Assembly (NCBI GenBank): GCA_964632845.1
Contig: CAZWDU010000006.1
Location: forward strand, 1-64,000
Direction of reading: 5' to 3'
Source of the DNA: JAOZHU01 sp964632845
GTDB taxonomy: Archaea; Thermoproteota; Bathyarchaeia; Bathyarchaeales; Bathycorpusculaceae
DNA length: 64,000 nucleotides
The notes under the pieces: model-generated
What the model was told of the DNA's origin: nothing
Databases searched by the model: none
Seen by the model: only the letters and a program-made list of their open reading frames with translations
Part shown: piece by piece, positions 50,073 through 59,522 of the stretch
Position numbering within the stretch: the first letter of the stretch is position 1
How the letters are laid out: the number at the start of each line of letters is the position of its first letter
Translations under genes and position numbers: made by a program

Positions 50073-53000
50073 GTGAACATTCCTTATTGGCTTTCACGTT
50101 TGCTTCCGATGTGGGATTACGTGTGCCCTAAATGCAAACAGGCTGTTCCGCGTAAAAGCCACACCTGCCCGCACTGCCGTGAAAACTATGGTACGCCTCT
50201 GCGTGTGCCTCCGAAACTGCTTAAGGACAAAAAAGCTCTCTCAGATTACGTGCATAAGGTCATTATGCCTAAAGTAAGCCCTGAAATGCACATGTACTTA
50301 ACCAACTTTTTTACGGTGTTGTTCAGTGATGGACAAGTGGGCAGCACAATGGAGAGTGCCAGCGACCTTAGTGCGTGGTCTGGAACAAATGGCACTCCAA
50401 CCGTATCCGCAGATGCAGCGTATCAGAGCAGCAATTCGGTGTTAATTCATGCCCTAGCATCAGGCGTAGAAAACTGCTACAAGAACTTGGCTTCTGCTTA
50501 TGACACGTTGTATATGCGTTTGTACGTGCAGTTCTCTGCTTTACCCAGCAGCGGCAAAGATGGTACTTTTGCCTTGATTTATGATTCAGCGAACAACCCG
50601 ATACTCTATATGGGTTATCAGAACAACGGCGGCACCTATCAGTTAACGCTTGTCAATGTTCCAGCAGGCTATGCCACATATACATACAATTATAACTACA
50701 CTACGGGCGTGTGGTACTGCCTCGAATTCAGATGCACGAAAGGCACAGGGACAGGTATAGCTACATTGTGGTTAAACGGTTCTTCAGTAATTAACCAAAC
50801 AAGCATAAATCTAGGTTCAAACCAACTGCAGCGAGTAGCCGTTCACGGTGAATCAGGAACTTACCCAACCATCGCGTTCTATGCTGATTGCATAGTTGTC
50901 GCTGACGCTTACATTGGTACGGAAAACAATCTTGAAGTTGACAACTTAACTGTCAACAACGAATTATTGCTACCAAGCGACGAACCTACCACGCCCAAAC
51001 TTGATAGCGAGACAATAGTTAACGCCATATACAAATGGGCAAACGGTCTATGGCAACCTGAAGGATTTACGCTTGGGTCAAGTTACCAAACATTCAGAGG
51101 CGAATATGAAAATCCAGTTACTCATGAAATTGAAAACCAGCACCTTAATTTATTTCTGATTTTAAGCACGGCTAATGAAATGGCACCACTTTTAGTGATC
51201 GATCAAGGTTTCATAACTAAAAAGGATATTGCCGCAGGCGGATATGTGTCATCCAACCAAGGTGCGTTGGCGCTTGGAAGCGGCTTGCTTTGGCAGTGTG
51301 ACTATCCGAAGATATGGCTGATTCATTCGGGAACGGAAATATTGAGTGCCATTGACCCTTTACCAAGTGCTCCGCCTAACCCTGAGAAAGGCCAACTATA
51401 CGTTAACACTTCCACCGACCGTTTGTATCAATGGCATGACAACACAGGACTAGAACCACATAATACTTGGTGGGATTTAGGGCCAACATCGGATTATGAT
51501 GGATACTTTGATACTCTTCACATAACCAAGGTTGATGGCTCGACACCTGCGCATTTGGATTTAGGCAACTTGACTGTTAATGGGCGAATAATATTGAAGG
51601 ATATAGCTGGCTCTGGAAACTACATAAATGTTCTCTGCAATTGCGCTTTCATGGCACCCGATAACCCTGTGTTATTCTCTACGCAAGCATTCATAAACGT
51701 AAAAGACATAGAAGCTTACGGTTTCCTTGGTTCTGCGAGTGCTACCGTCATTAATTTTGGAGCGACATACACTCTATGCGATGAATCGGATATAGGCAAG
51801 ATGGTGAAAGCCGACGGCGTAACTGTTGGACCACTTGCATGGTATGATAATGATCAAAAGAAGTGGAAAATAGCAGGCACAGGAGCCACCATCGCTAGCG
51901 GCTCAGCAATGACCATTGTTGACGGAACAGGTGCAGGAACTACCAATGCAAATTCAACCAGTTATGGTGGAGGAGCCATTATTCTGGGACATGGCTTGGT
52001 TGCCGTAGACGACGAACCGCACATCACACTTTCCGACAGCGGTTTTGAGACCCTTTACTTGGTAAAACCTGACCCAGCGCATTCAGAGTATAAAGCATCT
52101 CAACTTGCAAGAGCAAATTTAGCTTGCGGCGACATTACGAGTGACGGAGACGCATTCTTTGGCGGATATGTGCAAGGAGCATCTGGCGGCAGTGGAGACG
52201 CTTTTAAAATCGGCGAAGAGGCTTACTTATGCGACAGAGGCGAAACCGACGGGTTCGTTATAGAAGGAGGCCAAACAAGAGCAAATGCGGTAGTCGTCTT
52301 TGGAAGCAACAAAGACCTCAAAATTTACAGAAGCACAAGCGGCGGAACAGTGCCAGCACACTTCAGAATTGAAACACCAACCGACGGTGGATTAGTCGTT
52401 GAACAAAACTTCTGGTCTAAACTCGTCAACACCGAAGACGTGCAAACAAACAACCTGAAAGTATGGAAAGCAGGGCAAGAAGAAAACGCTGGACGCATAA
52501 GCAACCAAATCTGGACGGACGCTTTAGAAATTACCGGCGCAGGAGCAGATACCGCAAGCAGAAAGGTGCGTTTCTTCGCGGCAGGTGGAGTCACATTCGA
52601 CGGTGCACTGTACATTGGTTCTTACAGTAATCCAACAAACTGCAAGCTATACGCATACGATACGGACGTTTTGAAGACGGACGACAACTTCATCGTCGGC
52701 AACGCTACACTAAATATAGATGCACCGACAGGGTATCCCGTTCTAAATTTCCAAATGAATGGCACTTCAAAGGGTTGGATTGGCATAGGCACAAATGAAC
52801 ACTTGTACATACAAAGTTACAGTTCAGGCGCGTTAATAATGGAGTCAGCAACAGGTGAAGCCGCCTTCTCCAACACAAGCCTAAATATTGACAGCGACGA
52901 ACTCATACGCTTCGGCTTAATCGGAAGCAACCCAGTTACACTGTCAAGAAAATACACTGATTATCCAGCATACACTTACGCAATACAAACCGAAAACTTG

Positions 53001-53342
53001 GTGCCGTCAGGTGGAGCAAACACTGGACTCGTCGGTACAGCTAATCTCTATTGGACGGGTATGTATGCATACACATACTGGTATCAAACTCCACCCGATA
53101 GCTGGGACTCATTAGACGACCTATCACTGGTCAAAAATTACAAGACTAAAAAAATCGAGGAGAAAGGTGTTGAAAGAGAAGTCATCGACCCAGATTCGAT
53201 TAGCTTCCTAACAGAAGATGGCTTTTTCAGTCCACCGAAAACTGAAGGCTTCCTGCTCGGATGCGTCAAAAAGCTTGTGCTCGAAAAAGAATCGCTTGAA
53301 AAACGCGTTGAAAAACTTGAAAAGGTGGTGAAATCCGAATGA
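50073..53342 (+). CDS. Giant tail-fibre/adhesin-like protein with zinc ribbon and LamG-like domain
   Basis: Protein of 1089 aa from GTG 50073, chosen for a strong GGAGGTGA 8 nt upstream. Order: zinc ribbon (CPKC...CPHC, residues 18-35); a segment ending YLTNFFTVLFSDGQVGS; a concanavalin/LamG-like domain (about 90-290; LSAWSGTNGTPTVSADAAYQ, GTGTGIATLWLNGSSV); then repeated beta modules typical of phage tail fibres (LDLGNLTVNGRIILKDIAGS, LSDSGFETLYLV, LNIDAPTGYPVLNFQMNG). The end is a coiled coil (LVLEKESLEKRVEKLEKVVK). No signal peptide or anchor. It overlaps a 53-aa gene by 4 nt. The design fits a proviral tail or receptor-binding protein. Confidence 0.8.
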   Translation: MNIPYWLSRLLPMWDYVCPKCKQAVPRKSHTCPHCRENYGTPLRVPPKLLKDKKALSDYVHKVIMPKVSPEMHMYLTNFFTVLFSDGQVGSTMESASDLSAWSGTNGTPTVSADAAYQSSNSVLIHALASGVENCYKNLASAYDTLYMRLYVQFSALPSSGKDGTFALIYDSANNPILYMGYQNNGGTYQLTLVNVPAGYATYTYNYNYTTGVWYCLEFRCTKGTGTGIATLWLNGSSVINQTSINLGSNQLQRVAVHGESGTYPTIAFYADCIVVADAYIGTENNLEVDNLTVNNELLLPSDEPTTPKLDSETIVNAIYKWANGLWQPEGFTLGSSYQTFRGEYENPVTHEIENQHLNLFLILSTANEMAPLLVIDQGFITKKDIAAGGYVSSNQGALALGSGLLWQCDYPKIWLIHSGTEILSAIDPLPSAPPNPEKGQLYVNTSTDRLYQWHDNTGLEPHNTWWDLGPTSDYDGYFDTLHITKVDGSTPAHLDLGNLTVNGRIILKDIAGSGNYINVLCNCAFMAPDNPVLFSTQAFINVKDIEAYGFLGSASATVINFGATYTLCDESDIGKMVKADGVTVGPLAWYDNDQKKWKIAGTGATIASGSAMTIVDGTGAGTTNANSTSYGGGAIILGHGLVAVDDEPHITLSDSGFETLYLVKPDPAHSEYKASQLARANLACGDITSDGDAFFGGYVQGASGGSGDAFKIGEEAYLCDRGETDGFVIEGGQTRANAVVVFGSNKDLKIYRSTSGGTVPAHFRIETPTDGGLVVEQNFWSKLVNTEDVQTNNLKVWKAGQEENAGRISNQIWTDALEITGAGADTASRKVRFFAAGGVTFDGALYIGSYSNPTNCKLYAYDTDVLKTDDNFIVGNATLNIDAPTGYPVLNFQMNGTSKGWIGIGTNEHLYIQSYSSGALIMESATGEAAFSNTSLNIDSDELIRFGLIGSNPVTLSRKYTDYPAYTYAIQTENLVPSGGANTGLVGTANLYWTGMYAYTYWYQTPPDSWDSLDDLSLVKNYKTKKIEEKGVEREVIDPDSISFLTEDGFFSPPKTEGFLLGCVKKLVLEKESLEKRVEKLEKVVKSE

Positions 53343-53500
53343 GTGAACTCCCACCTGAACTTCAAACCAAAATCGCACTACTAAACGCCCGCATGCAAAC
53401 AGTAAACCTCGCGCTAAACGACCTATACAAAGACATGAGCACAGCTTTTCAAGATTTCACAGCGGAACTAAACAAGAACCAACAAGCGAACAAGAAATAG
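53339..53500 (+). CDS. Small helical protein coupled to the tail-like gene (53 aa)
   Basis: ATG 53339 overlaps the preceding TGA (ATGA). The product is helical and charged (ELPPELQTKIALLNARMQTV, then LALNDLYKDMSTAFQDF), with heptad spacing, and ends KNQQANKK. It may be an assembly partner of the tail-like protein. The following 53501-53872 has an inverted repeat CAACACG-TAATC-CGTGTTG (53540-53558), possibly a terminator, and no gene. Confidence 0.65.
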   Translation: MSELPPELQTKIALLNARMQTVNLALNDLYKDMSTAFQDFTAELNKNQQANKK

Positions 53501-53872
53501 ACAAAACAAGCGTTCAATATCACACAGACCAATAGACAACAACACGTAATCCGTGTTGCATATAGCGCAGGAGAACGGCGCTTATAGAATCAAACGGCAA
53601 AGCGCATTCTCAGCGCTTAAACCCCCACTTTATTTTAACAACATTCAGTTTTTAATGACACTGCTAAACATCACTGACGTATGCCCTTTTCTGAAACCTT
53701 GATATTTAGACAACATTGGCTCTCGACGCAACATGACGCCTTTGCTATTAGTTCTACTTCTCACACGTTTCCCGTAACATGTCAACATAAGCTTAAAATA
53801 ATTGAAAGAACAGTTGTGTTAACGAATTCACTAAAATTTAAGGAAAAATGAACAATAGAGGAAGGAAAAAAG

Positions 53873-55177
53873 ATGAGCAAAAGCGAGAAGCCACACTTAA
53901 ACCTCGTAATCATGGGCCACGTAGACCACGGAAAATCCACAACCACAGGACACTTACTCTACAAAGCAGGCGCAATTGGCGACAGAACAGTAAAGGCTTT
54001 TGAAGCAGAATCAGAAAAAATGGGCAAAGGCACATTCAAGTACGCGTGGGTTCTCGACAACCTAAAGGAAGAACGAGAACGAGGCGTAACCATTGACCTT
54101 CGATTCCTAAAATTCGAAACCAGAAAATTCTTCTACACAGTCATAGACGCGCCAGGACACAGAGACTTCGTCAAAAACATGATCACCGGCGCAAGCCAAG
54201 CCGACGCTGCCGTGCTTTTCGTCTCAGCCAAAAAAGGCGAGTTCGAAGCAGGCATCGGTCCAGGTGGACAAACACGCGAACACGCATTTCTAGCCTTCAC
54301 GTTAGGAGTTCGACAGGTAATTGTTGCAGTTAACAAGATGGATGACGCTTCTGTTAACTGGGGCAAAGAGCGGTACGAAGAGATTAAAAACGAAGTTTCA
54401 CGAATGCTCAGAATGGTAGGCTTCAAGGTTGACAAAGTCAACTTTGTACCTGTATCAGGATGGACAGGCGACAACTTAATCGAGAAAGGCGACAAAATGC
54501 CCTGGTACACTGGACCAACCTTAATGGAAGCGTTAGACCTTCTGGAAGTACCAGCCAAGCCAACTAACAAGCCGTTACGCGTTCCCGTCCAAGACATTTA
54601 CAGCATCACAGGCATCGGCACGGTTCCAGTTGGCAGAGTTGAAACAGGCGTTCTGAAAGAAGGCGCCAGCATAATTTTCATGCCGTCAAACAAGACTGCT
54701 GAAGTGAAATCTCTCGAGATGCACCACTCCAGAATCCCAGTTGCAGAGCCAGGCGACAACATCGGAATGAACGTGAGAGGCATATCCAAAACTGATGTCC
54801 ACCGCGGAGACGTAGCAGGACCAGTAGACAACCCGCCAACCGTAGCTAAAGAATTCATCGGACAGATAATCGTGATTTACCACCCAACCGCCATAGCTGC
54901 AGGCTACACGCCAGTACTTCACTACCACACAGGACAAATCGCGTGCAGGTTCACCGAACTGCTGAAGAAAATTGACCCGCGCACAGGACAAGTTGTCGAG
55001 GAGAACCCGAGCTTCCTCAAAACAGGCGACGCTGCTTGGGTAAAAATGGAGCCTTTACATGCAATAGCTGTAGAGACGTATCAAGATTTTCCAGAGCTCG
55101 GTCGCTTCGCTATCAGGGACATGGGTACAACTGTAGCTGCCGGCGTCATAAAGGAAATTACGAAAAAGGGACCTTAA
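53873..55177 (+). CDS. tuf: Translation elongation factor EF-1A
   Basis: Delivers aminoacyl-tRNA to the ribosome; 434 aa. G motifs are GHVDHGKST, DAPGHRDF and NKMDDASVNW, and the effector segment RERGVTIDL is present. The insertion GEFEAGIGPGGQTREHAFLA is typical of Thermoproteota-type and eukaryotic factors. GGAAGG lies about 8 nt before ATG 53873. The usual downstream rps10 is not seen. Confidence 0.97.
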   Translation: MSKSEKPHLNLVIMGHVDHGKSTTTGHLLYKAGAIGDRTVKAFEAESEKMGKGTFKYAWVLDNLKEERERGVTIDLRFLKFETRKFFYTVIDAPGHRDFVKNMITGASQADAAVLFVSAKKGEFEAGIGPGGQTREHAFLAFTLGVRQVIVAVNKMDDASVNWGKERYEEIKNEVSRMLRMVGFKVDKVNFVPVSGWTGDNLIEKGDKMPWYTGPTLMEALDLLEVPAKPTNKPLRVPVQDIYSITGIGTVPVGRVETGVLKEGASIIFMPSNKTAEVKSLEMHHSRIPVAEPGDNIGMNVRGISKTDVHRGDVAGPVDNPPTVAKEFIGQIIVIYHPTAIAAGYTPVLHYHTGQIACRFTELLKKIDPRTGQVVEENPSFLKTGDAAWVKMEPLHAIAVETYQDFPELGRFAIRDMGTTVAAGVIKEITKKGP

Positions 55178-55285
55178 ACTCTCCCATTTTTTTGTTTAAG
55201 CATCAGCGTTTTATGTCGCGCGCAACGTTTATTATTTCGCTCCGCCTATTGTTATTGTTAGATTGCGTAAGCAAGGTGAGTTTTG

Positions 55286-55471
55286 ATGAGTTCTCATACC
55301 AAAAAACTGAGACGAACCCCTCGAGAGGAAAATATTAACTCTCGCGTAGAGATGCGCATCAACACTGAACGCTTAGACGCAGTGCTGGAGACCGCTTCAC
55401 TGAAGGATATGCCTTTGGAAGAGAGGCGAAGAGAAGCAAATAAGCCGTTGTACCTAATAAGATACGAGTAG
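55286..55471 (+). CDS. Small basic protein, unknown (61 aa)
   Basis: Charged protein of 61 aa (KLRRTPREENINSRVEMRIN, then LDAVLETASLKDMPLEERRR), ending ANKPLYLIRYE. ATG 55286 follows AAGGTGAG. It sits where rps10 might be expected after the EF-1A gene but does not look like uS10. No gene is supported in 55472-55679. Confidence 0.5.
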   Translation: MSSHTKKLRRTPREENINSRVEMRINTERLDAVLETASLKDMPLEERRREANKPLYLIRYE

Positions 55472-55679
55472 GCAATGTTCTGAGCACTTCACAAGACTGG
55501 AGCGAGTTGCGTTAGAAAGGAAGCAGACTTTTTAGAAAAACCGCGGTTATAGACAGGTGTTAATGGTGAAGGTGCGAATCGATTTCTGATGCATTAGGCT
55601 TGTTGTTGAAAGGTAGCCATCTATGAAGCGGAAGCAAAATAAACATGAAAGCTGCGCTTAGTTTATCGGAGTTGAGTTT

Positions 55680-56387
55680 ATGTCTGGAACTGAAACGCTA
55701 CTGCCCTACTTGAAAAACAAACAGAAAAACGGTGAAGAACCCACAATTATTGTTGACAGCCGCGAAGCAAGCAGCGCAGCCAAGATTATTAAGGGACTGG
55801 TGGAACGCGGCGTTACCGTTAAAACCGCAACTTTAGAGAAAGGCGACTACATTTTGTCTGACCAGTGCGCGGTGGAAAGAAAAACCGTGCATGATTTCGT
55901 TTACACGCTAACGCGTAGGTATTTGTTTGAGCAGTTGTTCAGGTTGAAGGAGGCTTATCCGAAGTCGCTGGTGCTGCTGGAAGGGTATTTGCCAATTATC
56001 TACAAGTTTAGCCATATTCAGCCTGTGGCGGTTTGGGGTGCCATGTTCAATTTGGCTAAGAATGGCATAGCGTTGGTGAATACTACGTCATATAAGGAGA
56101 CGGTTGATTTTCTTTATGTAGCGGCTAGGCAGGAGCAGGTTGTTGAGAAGCGAGCGCCAACGGTTCATGCTTTTAAGAAGATGGACACTTTGGCTGATGC
56201 ACAGTTGTATTTTGTTGCGAGTTTGCCTAATATTGGGCGGGAGAAGGCTTTGGCTGTGCTTAGGTCTTATCAGACGCCTTTGAACGCTGTGATTAACGTG
56301 GATGACTGGGCGAAAACGGTTCATGGGCTGGGTCCTGTGATAAGCAATAAGGTTAAGGAAGTTTTGAATACGCCTTTCAAAGAATAA
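55680..56387 (+). CDS. XPF/ERCC4-type structure-specific nuclease (helicase-less)
   Basis: Nuclease of 235 aa for branched DNA (flaps, 3'-flap or fork structures). The ERCC4 domain (about 18-140) has IIVDSREASSAAKIIKGLVE, KGDYILSDQCAVERKTVHDF (the ERKxxxD active site) and KSLVLLEGYLPIIYKF. A tandem HhH domain (about 160-235) has FVASLPNIGREKALAVLRSY and VHGLGPVISNKVKEVL. The short form without an SF2 helicase is typical of Thermoproteota, where PCNA is the partner. It is monocistronic. Confidence 0.93.
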   Translation: MSGTETLLPYLKNKQKNGEEPTIIVDSREASSAAKIIKGLVERGVTVKTATLEKGDYILSDQCAVERKTVHDFVYTLTRRYLFEQLFRLKEAYPKSLVLLEGYLPIIYKFSHIQPVAVWGAMFNLAKNGIALVNTTSYKETVDFLYVAARQEQVVEKRAPTVHAFKKMDTLADAQLYFVASLPNIGREKALAVLRSYQTPLNAVINVDDWAKTVHGLGPVISNKVKEVLNTPFKE

Positions 56388-56519
56388 ACTGCGGGTACTG
56401 CCGACTGTTCCGTATCAGAGGGAGTTGCCGAATGGTTCAAAGTGAGTGTGTATTCACAAAGAATAAAAAACTGTTTTGCCTTATTGTTTTGTTAATTCAG
56501 GTGGAAATAGGGACTACTG

Positions 56520-57050
56520 TTGAATAAGGTGAAATTGATTTTAACGGCGATTACGATCGCTATCAACGTAATACCCATTTTGGGAATACTGGTTATGTAT
56601 CAAGACAACTTGCCGGGGCTGGTGGTTCCTCCTGAAATAGTTGACATGCTAACTGATGTTGCTGATTCGGAAGATCCGCTGGGGGATATCACTTTTGTGG
56701 GTTCACAATATGATGCTGCGACACGGACAGTCACGTTAACTTTCGATGTGACAAACCCTTTAGCTTATGATTTAACAGTTGATTCGTTGTCCGCTGATGT
56801 TCGCTGTGAAGCTCATGGGTTTCCTATGGGGCAGTTGGCAATTGCTGCTCCAGTTAGCCTTCGTGCGGGTGAATCCTCAAGGGTTGAGGTCGTTGGAACT
56901 TGGACGGAAGAGGCTGTTGAGCATATCCAGACTGAGCATGCAGGAGCACATAGCATTGGTATCGAGTTGGTGAATGCCAGTATAACCGTTAATGGAGCCA
57001 CTGTTCAAACTGATGAGCTTTTGAAGATTCCGGATTTTCCAGTAACGTAA
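56520..57050 (+). CDS. Membrane-anchored LEA14-like (WHy) domain protein
   Basis: Protein of 176 aa. An N-terminal anchor (LILTAITIAINVIPILGILV) precedes a beta-rich domain: FVGSQYDAATRTVTLTFDVT, NPLAYDLTVDSLSADVRCEA and the end INGATVQ-like NASITVNGATVQTDELLKI. This pattern matches type 2 LEA/WHy domains found in archaeal surface proteins. It starts at TTG 56520. It is cotranscribed with the next membrane protein (5 nt apart). Confidence 0.75.
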   Translation: MNKVKLILTAITIAINVIPILGILVMYQDNLPGLVVPPEIVDMLTDVADSEDPLGDITFVGSQYDAATRTVTLTFDVTNPLAYDLTVDSLSADVRCEAHGFPMGQLAIAAPVSLRAGESSRVEVVGTWTEEAVEHIQTEHAGAHSIGIELVNASITVNGATVQTDELLKIPDFPVT

Positions 57051-57055
57051 AATGG

Positions 57056-57691
57056 GTGAAGCGTGTGCGGTTGAGGATGAACTGGTTGGGTCTCGCTGGT
57101 GGCGTTACGACAATCGTTTTGATAATGGTGTCTCTGTTTTATCCGTGGTGGCAGTTTAGAGTTGGCGAAGATTTAATTGCGGCAAATATTTCGCCTTTGA
57201 ACATCAATTTCACTGTGTTGGGTTCGGCGTTCACGATGCCTTTGTTGTGGGCTATAAACTTGGCGAGTATACTTACACTTGTGGTAAGCAGCATTACGAT
57301 GATAATTTACTCTGTTTTTCCAGCAAAATCCTATTCGAAGCAACTGCTTGATTTTTCTTACAAGAAGCCGCTGTACATGTTGTTGCTTTTCGTGATATTT
57401 CTTTTCGCGGCAGTGGTGCTTGCTCAAGTATTACTGCACTTCAATGTTCCAGTGGCAGGAACAGTGAACAGTACCTTGCCAATACCGTTTAGTCAGGGCA
57501 CAAGTGTGAGCGTGCTTATTTCAGCGGAGTTTCAGTGGCCTTTCTGGTTGGCTGTAGTTTCAGCAGGGTTGTGCATAGCTGCAAGATTATATCACGGCAG
57601 AGTGGTTTCGATTCAAGAACAGGATGCTGCTGTTGCGGTTGTGTCTCCAACGGTGCCTTCAGAAAAGGAAGCATCGGGAAAGGCTGTTTGA
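57056..57691 (+). CDS. Membrane protein with four helices, unknown
   Basis: Protein of 211 aa with transmembrane segments near residues 9-28, 62-85, 103-127 and 158-178. Outer loops lie between them (for example WWQFRVGEDLIAANISPLNI). The C terminus is cytosolic and Ala/Val-rich (QEQDAAVAVVSPTVPSEKEA). It starts at GTG 57056, 5 nt after the LEA14-like gene, so the two probably act together at the membrane. No family recognised. Confidence 0.7.
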   Translation: MKRVRLRMNWLGLAGGVTTIVLIMVSLFYPWWQFRVGEDLIAANISPLNINFTVLGSAFTMPLLWAINLASILTLVVSSITMIIYSVFPAKSYSKQLLDFSYKKPLYMLLLFVIFLFAAVVLAQVLLHFNVPVAGTVNSTLPIPFSQGTSVSVLISAEFQWPFWLAVVSAGLCIAARLYHGRVVSIQEQDAAVAVVSPTVPSEKEASGKAV

Positions 57692-57733
57692 ACTAGCGCG
57701 TGGAAAAATCTACCCCTCCCTCTATTTATAGCG
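57691..57733 (+). promoter_or_regulatory. Recurring intergenic pyrimidine/TATA motif, copy D
   Basis: AACTAGCGCGTGGAAAAATC, then TACCCCTCCCTCTATTTATA and GCG. It is nearly identical to copy C, with the central CTATAAATAG reversed to CTATTTATAG. It lies 93 nt before tRNA-Pro. Confidence 0.5.
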
Positions 57734-57765
57734 GCTTTATAGGGGTTGCAGCTTTTTGGAAAGCT

Positions 57766-57780
57766 GGGAAATGCTTATTT
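57766..57780 (+). promoter_or_regulatory. Promoter-like element of tRNA-Pro
   Basis: GGGAAATGCTTATTT, about 47 nt before the tRNA 5' end; matches the element before tRNA-Ala. Confidence 0.5.
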
Positions 57781-57826
57781 TAGTGACTCGTGAATGAAGA
57801 TAGAGCCTGCATGTGAATGGTGATGT

Positions 57827-57901
57827 GGGGCTGTCGGCTAGTTTGGTCCAGGCTTGTAGCCTCGGGCGCTATAGACCCCGGTTCAAATCCGGGCAGCCCC
57901 A
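57827..57901 (+). tRNA. tRNA-Pro (anticodon CGG)
   Basis: Acceptor GGGGCTG pairs with CAGCCCC. The D stem GGCT/GGCT uses G-U pairs. The anticodon stem GTAGC/GCTAT encloses loop CTCGGGC, giving anticodon CGG. The T arm is CCCGG-TTCAAAT-CCGGG and the discriminator is A at 57901. CCA is not encoded, unlike in the other two tRNAs of the window. Confidence 0.9.
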
Positions 57902-58083
57902 TCACAAATGTGTGCCATTATGGAAAACAATTGTTACTTTTAATTGTGGGTGATTATAGTTGCATTTTTTGTTTTGTGAAGCTGCATGATTGTTTGTTTT
58001 GGTGTATTGCGGGAAGAGCATAAATAGCCAGTTTTGCATGTGTTAGTTGAAATAGACTAGAAGTGGAAAAGGGGTTTTGGTTA

Positions 58084-58512
58084 ATGGTGGAGACTGGTGT
58101 AGATTTTGAAGATGCGTTGATTCTTGCAATGCATGAGGAACTTGAGCGCTCGTTATCTGAAGACGAATGCAATGTTGTTAACGCAGAGGGTAGCGGGGCA
58201 AATGTGGCTTACGAGAGGCGAAAGAAAGCAATGCTGAGCATTCTTGCAGCGTCGGTTCGGACGCAGAGATTGTATTTTGTTGTCCGCTCGGCGATTATGA
58301 GTTTGATAAGTGCCGCGATTACTTTCACCGTTGTCGGCTATCTGGGCTCGATTGGTGTGATTGAAGCAGTTTTTTTGGGTATTTTACTGTTTGTGGCGTC
58401 GCTTGTTGTGTCACGGCTGTTTGACAAGCAAATTGTGGCGTTGTCACAGAAAATCATCAGCATATTGAGCAGGCACAAGCGGGCAAGAACGTTTGTTCTG
58501 AAGAATCTTTGA
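58084..58512 (+). CDS. Two-helix membrane protein, unknown
   Basis: Protein of about 142 aa. A cytosolic N-terminal part (DFEDALILAMHEELERSLSE) is followed by a basic region (YERRKKAMLSILAASVRTQR), two adjacent transmembrane helices (about 75-95 and 98-118, LGSIGVIEAVFLGILLFVAS) and a basic C terminus. GTG-type start 58063 is also possible; ATG 58084 is preferred. Function unknown. Confidence 0.6.
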   Translation: MVETGVDFEDALILAMHEELERSLSEDECNVVNAEGSGANVAYERRKKAMLSILAASVRTQRLYFVVRSAIMSLISAAITFTVVGYLGSIGVIEAVFLGILLFVASLVVSRLFDKQIVALSQKIISILSRHKRARTFVLKNL

Positions 58513-58629
58513 GTTGGAAAACTTGATTAGTTTCAGGGTTTGTTCAGCGCGCTGTTATTTAGCGCCTGTGTTTCCTTAAAGGAAGAAAGCAAAGGACGCA
58601 AGCGGCTTTTGTCTGTTTGCTGTTGCCTG

Positions 58630-59127
58630 TCATTCTCTGGGTTTTATGTGCCACTCACAGTAAGCATCGCCCTTTCCAATGCACTTGGTTTCTTCAACGT
58701 CGGCTGTCTTCCCCATGATGCGTTTATACATGCCATTTACGAAGGCTGCTACAATATTGCAGCATGTTGTTTCGTCTTCGTTGCGCATTTCGGCGAAAAA
58801 GTTATTCCAGATTCTACATGTGAGCTCAGCCTTTTCTGGGTCAACCTGTACGATTTCTATTTTTCCCAAGCCTGCGTCGGTGAATCTTTGAACTGCGGTT
58901 TTCAAGAATAATACGCTGTCGACTTGTGTCTGTTTTGGTACTTTAGTAGCGTAGTTTTCACCTGCTGCCTTGCAGGTTTCGCTGATGATGACTTGGGCAC
59001 CTGACTGAAAAAGGGCTGAGAGCCTTGAGAGGATTTGCTGCATTCTGGTTTTTGTCAGAATAATGCACCTGTCACCAGTTACTTTATCCTGGATGACTCC
59101 GTTTTCTTCATCGAACTCATATTCCAT
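58630..59127 (-). CDS. V4R (4-vinyl reductase) domain protein
   Basis: Single V4R-domain protein of 165 aa. The C-terminal part contains the hallmark ETKCIGKGDAYCEWHIKP and an upstream Cys pair (DETTCCNIV). The N terminus, GVIQDKVTGDRCIILTKTRM, is typical. V4R domains bind small hydrophobic molecules or metal and are found in aromatic-responsive regulators, BchJ and archaeal methyltransfer clusters. It is divergent from the AbrB-ArsM pair, suggesting a sensory link. Confidence 0.88.
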   Translation of the reverse strand: MEYEFDEENGVIQDKVTGDRCIILTKTRMQQILSRLSALFQSGAQVIISETCKAAGENYATKVPKQTQVDSVLFLKTAVQRFTDAGLGKIEIVQVDPEKAELTCRIWNNFFAEMRNEDETTCCNIVAAFVNGMYKRIMGKTADVEETKCIGKGDAYCEWHIKPRE

Positions 59128-59230
59128 GTTGGGTCACAACATATGTTTTTGGCATGTTATGATATTTATGTTTTTGAGTGTGCCGATAAGTGTGCTATGG
59201 AGAGTTTGTTGGATTTTTCTGATTTTTCAG

Positions 59231-59262
59231 AAAAGTATAAATATTTTGATTCGCCTTGAATC
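59231..59262 (+). promoter_or_regulatory. Promoter and inverted repeat of the AbrB-arsM unit
   Basis: AAAAGTATAAATA (59231-59243) is a strong BRE/TATA box. It is followed by the inverted repeat GATTC-GCCTT-GAATC (59248-59262) around the expected transcription start, a candidate operator for the AbrB-type product or a metalloid sensor. Confidence 0.55.
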
Positions 59263-59279
59263 CACCTGTGTGAAAGACA

Positions 59280-59519
59280 ATGAACAGCAAACGAGAATGC
59301 TGCAAAATAGACGCTGTCGTCACCATGGACGCAAAAGGACAATTAGTCTTGCCGAAAGATTTGCGGGAAAGAGCAAAGCTGGAGCCAAATGACAAGTTGG
59401 CGGTTATAGGTTTTGAACGCGATGGCAACGTATGCTGCATAGTCATGGTTAAAACCGAAGCGCTTGGCGACACAGTGAAGAACATGCTTGGACCAATTTT
59501 GAACGAGGCGCTCAGGTAG
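59280..59519 (+). CDS. AbrB/SpoVT-type swapped-hairpin DNA-binding protein
   Basis: Protein of 79 aa. The swapped-hairpin domain is AVVTMDAKGQLVLPKDLRER followed by AKLEPNDKLAVIGFE. There is an N-terminal CC pair (KRECCKIDA) and a second CC (NVCCIVMVK), which could bind As(III), Hg(II) or another soft metal. The C-terminal helix (LGDTVKNMLGPILNEAL) resembles the AbrB-like proteins found beside arsM and hgcAB genes. arsM starts 3 nt after its stop, so the two form one operon. Confidence 0.88.
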   Translation: MNSKRECCKIDAVVTMDAKGQLVLPKDLRERAKLEPNDKLAVIGFERDGNVCCIVMVKTEALGDTVKNMLGPILNEALR

Positions 59520-59522
59520 AAG

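Noticed and set aside
53540..53558. CAACACG-TAATC-CGTGTTG as an attachment site for the tail-like module
   Set aside because: No matching copy was seen on the other side of the module, so a terminator or chance hairpin is simpler.
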